DNA from: CAYXXZ01 sp964469165
Lineage (GTDB): Bacteria; Pseudomonadota; Gammaproteobacteria; Pseudomonadales; Porticoccaceae
Direction: 5' to 3'
Length of the DNA stretch: 21,891 nt
Assembly (NCBI GenBank): GCA_964469165.1
Contig: CAYXXZ010000049.1
Coordinates: 1 to 21,891 of the forward strand
Shown: positions 16,134 through 21,891 of the stretch, piece after piece
How positions within the stretch are numbered: the stretch's first letter is position 1
Layout: each line of letters starts with the position of its first letter
Notes under the pieces: generated by a model
What the model saw: the letters and a program-made list of their open reading frames with translations, nothing else
Told to the model about the DNA's origin: nothing
The model's database searches: none
Program-made: the position numbers and the translations under genes

Positions 16134-16598
16134 TCAGAGTCTGGAAAGAAGCCCCTCTCCCACATGTGCACGCCGCAGCGCGATCACAGGTGCGAGTGGC
16201 ACGGAGGCTTTGCTGGCACTGCGCTCATGCAGTGTGCGCACCGTGAGACAGATCTGAACGCGGTTGCGATGGCAGCCATCGAGCAGAGCCCAATGCTGGG
16301 CGGGCGGAATGCCGCTTCTGTTGAGCTTCATCATCAACACCCAATGAACATCCCGCAGGCGGCCCAATGCCTTTGTTTCCTGCTCTTCAAGGATCAGGGT
16401 ATCGGCCAAATTGTGATAACTGACCAGTAGCGCCGCCACGGCACCGCGGTAATCCGCGCTGAATTCGAGAAGCGATTGCGCTCGCGCACAGGCTTTCTGA
16501 TAACAGATGACGGCTTCCTTGAAATCGTTCTTGCGAAACGCGCGATTGCCGGCTTCGATACGATGTTTCCACACGTCCACGGCGTCAGTCTCCGTCAT
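16134..16598 (-). CDS. Small TPR-like protein in a Fur-box operon
   Basis: A soluble, mostly helical protein of 154 residues. The N-terminal half (HRIEAGNRAFRKNDFKEA, then ICYQKACARAQSLL) has the size and spacing of a tetratricopeptide repeat, and the next helices (VAALLVSYHNLADTL) fit a second. No known enzymatic motif or membrane segment is visible. The ATG at 16598 has GGGGGAG six bases upstream; a GTG at 16619 would be longer but lacks a site. It overlaps the upstream small gene by 14 nt, so translation is probably coupled. It could correspond to the orfX that follows fagA in the Fur-controlled fagA-fumC-orfX-sodA cluster of Pseudomonas, but that is a weak recollection and no fumC or sodA is here. 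Confidence 0.6.
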   Translation of the reverse strand: MTETDAVDVWKHRIEAGNRAFRKNDFKEAVICYQKACARAQSLLEFSADYRGAVAALLVSYHNLADTLILEEQETKALGRLRDVHWVLMMKLNRSGIPPAQHWALLDGCHRNRVQICLTVRTLHERSASKASVPLAPVIALRRAHVGEGLLSRL

Positions 16599-17070
16599 GG
16601 CCAACTCCCCCGACGGCACAGGCGTCGCCGCGCGATCGCGGCCCGGACAGCGGCGCTGCCGGTGTGCATGTCAGAGACTGCCGATACGCATTCACGCAAT
16701 GGCGCAACGCCGTCAACTCATCCTCGATTGCCTGTGCGGCGCGCGCCTGCTCTTCATTGGCAGCCGTGGATTTCATCAAGAGCGCGGGTTCGAATGCGAA
16801 ATCGATGCAGTGACAACGCCACGAAAAAGGCACCGAACGATCGTGCACGGTCTCGGTGAGCAAGCTCAGTACAGCGCCGTAAGCCCTCCTCTGCTGCCGA
16901 GGCTCCAGCCCTTGGGCACGGATGAAGCTCTCTCGCAGATATGAAGTCAGGCGGTCCGGATTATCGGGCTCCAGGCCGTGACGCACCAGATTTTCCAGTG
17001 CAACCAAGGGATCGAGTTGAGTTGTCTTGTGCTCAGGCATCGGCTCATCCATCACTGTCACGAAAATCAT
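16585..17070 (-). CDS. Small Fur-associated protein, possibly FagA-like
   Basis: A 161-residue cytoplasmic protein with no signal peptide. The best-ordered part (about 20-95) is helical, with ALENLVRHGLEPDNPDRLTSY followed by LRESFIRAQGLEP. The C-terminal 25 residues are glycine- and proline-rich and look disordered. I cannot assign a function. It is the first gene behind the Fur box at 17164-17188, so it should be made under iron limitation. FagA (Fur-associated gene A) is a possibility on context and general look only. The ATG at 17070 is preceded by GGAAG; ATGs at 17052 and 17040 are alternatives. It overlaps the TPR-like gene by 14 nt, implying a two-gene operon. Confidence 0.6.
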   Translation of the reverse strand: MIFVTVMDEPMPEHKTTQLDPLVALENLVRHGLEPDNPDRLTSYLRESFIRAQGLEPRQQRRAYGAVLSLLTETVHDRSVPFSWRCHCIDFAFEPALLMKSTAANEEQARAAQAIEDELTALRHCVNAYRQSLTCTPAAPLSGPRSRGDACAVGGVGHDGD

Positions 17071-17163
17071 TTTCTTCCGTCCGCACGGCCCTTCGTGTTA
17101 TCGCTGGGTCTCCGCTTGGCGCAGCACAGGGCTGAAATGTGTTTGAGACGATACAAGACTATC

Positions 17164-17188
17164 AATGATAATGCAAATGGTTATCATT
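17164..17188 (-). promoter_or_regulatory. Fur box controlling the two small minus-strand genes
   Basis: The 19-mer GATAATGCAAATGGTTATC (17167-17185) matches the Fur consensus at 15 of 19 positions. A perfect 8-bp inverted repeat, AATGATAA (17164-17171) and TTATCATT (17181-17188), surrounds it with a 9-nt spacer. It lies about 95 nt before the ATG at 17070. To its right is only the 3' end of the exporter operon, so its target is the leftward pair. Fur with ferrous iron would repress them. Confidence 0.8.
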
Positions 17189-17221
17189 TGTGAGCTGGAT
17201 GAGGGATGGCCAATAAAGCTT

Positions 17222-17230
17222 CCCCCCCCC
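17222..17230. repeat. Nine-base poly-C tract (poly-G on the minus strand)
   Basis: Nine consecutive C residues lie 32 nt past the stop codon of the outer-membrane lipoprotein gene, between it and the Fur box. Such tracts can change length by slippage. Here it is in neither a coding frame nor an obvious promoter, so a phase-variation role is not supported. Confidence 0.7.
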
Positions 17231-17262
17231 ACTGCGGCATTGCCTGTTGCGAGCCGCCCAGC

Positions 17263-18699
17263 TCAGCCGCCCGACGGGGACGGCGCTTCATCCTCCACCC
17301 ACCAGCTGCCGCCCAGGGCGCGATAGAGTTCGAGGGCGCTCTGATAGCGCGACAATTCGAACTGCACATGGCTGTCCTGGCTGGCGATCAGGCTGCGCTG
17401 CGCGTCCAGCAGGGTGAGGAAATCCGCTGCGCCGGTGCGGTAGCGCAGATCGGCGAGATGGTACGCCTCCCGCGAGAGCTCCAGATTGCGCTCCTGCAAG
17501 GAGCTGTTGCGCGCCTGGGTTTCCACGTCGGCGAGGTTGTTTTCCACCTCTTTGACCGCATCCAGCACCACCTGGTAATAGTTGGCCAGCGCTTCCCGCT
17601 GCCCTGCTTCGGCACCGGCCAGCGCCGCCCGCAGCCGTCCGCCCTGGAACAACGGCTGACTCAATCCGGCGGCAATGTTGGTGGCGGTGATGGCGGGGCC
17701 GTCCAAAATGAGATCGCCAAAGCTGGAGCTGGCGCTGAGACGCAAACCGGGCAGAAGCGCAGCCCTGGCAGTGTCCACACTGGCTTGTGCGGCGACCAGA
17801 TTGGCCTCCGCCTGGCGCAGGTCGGGGCGCCGTTCGAGAAGCTCCACAGGCTGTTCGGCGGCGATTACCGGAAGGCGTATCTCGGTCAGGGATTTACCCG
17901 CAAGCGTCAGTGTCCCGGGCACCTGCCCGGTGAGCACCGCCAACGCATATTCCACCTGCACAGCGGCGTTGGCGAGATCGTTGATCTGGGCTTCCTGGCT
18001 CGCCACCGCGGCTTCCTGTTGCACCAGTTCGAGGCGCGAAACGCTGCCCTCGCGGTGCTGCAGCGCGATCAGGCGCAGTACCTCGCGACTCGCTTCCAGG
18101 CTCTCGCGGGCGTGGCGCAAACGGTCCTGGGTAGCCAGCCACTGGAAATAGGCATTGGCGATTTCCGCCTGCAACAGCAGGCGCGCCGCCACGTGGCCGA
18201 ACTCGGTGGCCGCCAGAGACGCGCGCGCCCCGGCGACCGCCGCGCGCTGCCCGCCCCACAGATCCACCTCGTAGCCGACACTGGCGGACACGGAGTCGGA
18301 ACTGCCGCCGCTGCGCTTGCCATCGTCATCCCAGCGGTCGGCGCGGTTCACGCCATAGCCGAGGTCCAGTTGCGGAAACAACACCGAACGGCTGGAGCGC
18401 AAGCGCTCGCGGGCCTGCTCGATGCGCTCGCGAGAGGCTTCAAGGCTGAAGTTGTCCGCGAGAGCCGCCACCATCAGGCTGTCCAGCTCCGCACTGGCGA
18501 AAGTGCTCCACCAGGTGCCCTGCGCCTCGGCTTGTGCCGCGCTGGTGGTCTCGCCCTGCCAGTGCGGCGGCACCACCCTTTCTGCCTGAAAGGGCGCGTG
18601 GCCACTCGCGCAGCCGACGCTCAGTGCGCAGCAGAAGCCGAGAGCGAGATAAAGGGCCTTGCGTGGAATCATCGCTATTGTCCTGTGTGCCATTGCCAT
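17263..18699 (-). CDS. Outer-membrane efflux lipoprotein, NodT/OprM family (OpmQ-like)
   Basis: A TolC-type channel of 478 residues (about 469 if the downstream start is used). The signal peptide ends in a lipobox with C30 (LSVGC), so the protein is lipid-anchored. Two outer-membrane-efflux repeats follow: the first about 55-250 (SLEASRERIEQARERLRSSRS, SASVGYEVDLWGG), the second about 260-460 (RPDLRQAEANLVAAQASVDTA, SLFQGGRLRAALAGAEA-type beta hairpins). It forms the outer-membrane pore of the exporter built with the next two upstream genes. The ATG at 18699 lies 1 nt past the MacB stop, with GGAG upstream; an ATG at 18672 has AGGA eight bases before it and gives a cleaner signal peptide, so the start is uncertain. 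The stop is followed by no obvious terminator. Confidence 0.9.
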   Translation of the reverse strand: MAMAHRTIAMIPRKALYLALGFCCALSVGCASGHAPFQAERVVPPHWQGETTSAAQAEAQGTWWSTFASAELDSLMVAALADNFSLEASRERIEQARERLRSSRSVLFPQLDLGYGVNRADRWDDDGKRSGGSSDSVSASVGYEVDLWGGQRAAVAGARASLAATEFGHVAARLLLQAEIANAYFQWLATQDRLRHARESLEASREVLRLIALQHREGSVSRLELVQQEAAVASQEAQINDLANAAVQVEYALAVLTGQVPGTLTLAGKSLTEIRLPVIAAEQPVELLERRPDLRQAEANLVAAQASVDTARAALLPGLRLSASSSFGDLILDGPAITATNIAAGLSQPLFQGGRLRAALAGAEAGQREALANYYQVVLDAVKEVENNLADVETQARNSSLQERNLELSREAYHLADLRYRTGAADFLTLLDAQRSLIASQDSHVQFELSRYQSALELYRALGGSWWVEDEAPSPSGG

Positions 18700-18700
18700 A

Positions 18701-20688
<1,988 letters not shown>

Positions 20689-20692
<4 letters not shown>

Positions 20693-21891
20693 CGCGGTCC
20701 CCGCCCCGGGCCGCCCACGCTGAACACGCTGCGGGACTGAGCACCAGGTGCCGCCACCGACGAACGACCACTGACGATCTCCTGCCCTTCGTCGAGGCCA
20801 GACAGAATCTCCACCTCGGTGCGGCTACGTACACCGACCCGCACCGGGCGCCACTCGGGGCCGTGCGCCGTGATGACCTGTACTCGATGTGCGGGCTTGC
20901 CACTGTCGTCGCGGCTGCGGCTCACGGCCTCCGCCGGCGCCACCAGAACGCCACGCGCCTCCGCCAGCAGGAAAAATACCTGGGCGGTCATGGACGTCAT
21001 CAGGGCGCGGTCGCTGTTGTCGACGTCGATCAACACGTTGAACAACACCACGTTATTGAGCACCACCGGGGTGGGCAACACTTTGCGTACCGTGGCGCGC
21101 CAGCGCCGCTCGGGCATGCCGAGGGTGGTGAAGTAGACCGCCATGCCTTCATCGATGCGCACCACATCCGCTTCCGAGACCTGGGCGCGCACGGTCATGA
21201 CATCGAGATTGGCGATGCGCACGATGGTCGGCGCGGTCTGGCTGGCGTTGATGGTCTGCCCCTGAATGGCGAGAGAATCCACCACCGTGCCGCTCATGGG
21301 CGCGTAGATCTTGGTGTAACCGAGGTTGGCCACATCGCCATCGAGGGTCGCCTCGGCGGCATCGATCTGGGCTTTCAAGGCCTGGATGCGGCTTGCATTG
21401 GACTGAACCTCGGTCTCGCTGGCGAGCAGCACGTCCTCGCTCACGGCGCGCTCCGCGTACAGGTTGCGGTTGCGCTGCAGGCGGCGCTTGGCCAGTTCCT
21501 GCTCGGACTCCTGCAGGGCCAGTTGCGCGCGAAGATTGTCGAGCGTGGCGCGTGAACCGCGCACCCGGCTTTCGTAAACCGCCGGGTCGATCTCGGCCAG
21601 CAACTGGCCCTTTTCCACCTGATCACCGATGTCCACATGGAGGCGCTCGAGTTGCCCCGACACCTGGGTGCCCACATCCACGTAGTCCTTGGGCTCGAGG
21701 GTGCCGAGCGAGCCGATGCTGTCCTCGATATCGCCGCGGGCGACGACCATGGTCTGGAATTCAGGCTCATCGTCCGGCGCCAACAGGCGGCTGCCCGCCC
21801 ACAAAATGGCCGCCACGGCGATCAACAGCATCGCGGCGGAGGTCTTGGGATATCCCTTGAAGCGGGCACTTGCCCTTTGCCAGCGGGATTG
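20689..21891 (-). CDS. macA: MacA-type periplasmic adaptor, 5'-incomplete (PvdR-like)
   Basis: The membrane-fusion (HlyD-family) adaptor linking the ABC exporter to the outer-membrane channel. From the internal Met at 21831 there is a membrane anchor (residues 1-17), a lipoyl/beta-barrel part with VGTQVSGQLERLHV (53-66), a coiled-coil hairpin (about 85-175) and the conserved QVSEADV segment near 237-243, closely following MacA. The frame stays open upstream to the window edge with RWQRASARFKGYPKTS, which supplies the positively charged inside-facing residues an anchor needs. No start codon lies between 21831 and the edge in this frame, so I treat the gene as running off the window. If 21831 were the true start, the membrane segment would begin at residue 1, which is unusual. 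Confidence 0.88.

Noticed and set aside
15945..16430. Plus-strand open frame of 161 codons just after the FecR-like gene
   Set aside because: It mostly overlaps the TPR-like gene in antisense. That gene has a strong ribosome site and operon context, while this frame has neither and no family resemblance.

Overview
The window reads as a Gammaproteobacterial chromosome segment. The basis is a DsbG with a CPYC active site, a FecI/FecR/TonB-receptor signalling set, a PvdRT-OpmQ/MacAB-type tripartite exporter and a good Fur box. The sulfotransferase plus DUF1214 pair and the aromatic ring-hydroxylating dioxygenase would suit an environmental, possibly marine, aromatic or hydrocarbon degrader. Genus cannot be assigned from the sequence alone. 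By eye, the right part (about 17.2-21.9 kb) and the dsbG region are G+C rich. The stretch from about 4.0 to 14.1 kb is clearly more A+T rich and ends at a truncated gene beside a long palindrome, so it looks like an acquired block.

Layout. Positions 1-417 hold no convincing gene, but may contain the end of an IS21-like element, and they finish with a strong bidirectional terminator. On the minus strand follow dsbG (418-1188), a sulfotransferase (1234-2508) and a DUF1214 protein (2745-3962). From 4067 to 10898 there is a minus-strand catabolic block. In transcription order it contains a BphC-like extradiol dioxygenase, a benzoate-dioxygenase-like alpha and beta subunit, a PdxA-family (TphB-like) dehydrogenase, an APH-type phosphotransferase, a CrtC/AttH-like protein, and a second phosphotransferase that is broken by an in-frame TAA and truncated. 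Upstream in the same orientation is a TonB-dependent receptor with an N-terminal STN signalling domain (11107-13617), preceded by a short STN-only protein (13699-14046). Divergently on the plus strand lie an ECF sigma factor (14306-14824) and its FecR-like regulator (14834-15940).

The right third is iron-related or export-related. Two small minus-strand genes (16585-17070 and 16134-16598) sit behind a Fur box at 17164-17188. A four-gene-width operon reads leftwards from the window edge: MacA-like adaptor (running off the right end), MacB-like ABC exporter and a NodT-family outer-membrane lipoprotein.

How the genes may work together (inference). An aromatic compound is taken up by the TonB receptor, and its STN domain reports occupancy to FecR and the sigma factor. 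The dioxygenase makes a cis-dihydrodiol carboxylate, the PdxA-like enzyme oxidises and decarboxylates it to a catechol, and the extradiol enzyme opens the ring. No ferredoxin, reductase or later meta-cleavage enzymes are present, so the pathway must be completed elsewhere. The most interesting points are this unusual enzyme combination, its placement beside a cell-surface signalling system usually used for iron, and the unexplained kinase plus CrtC-like pair at the end of the operon.
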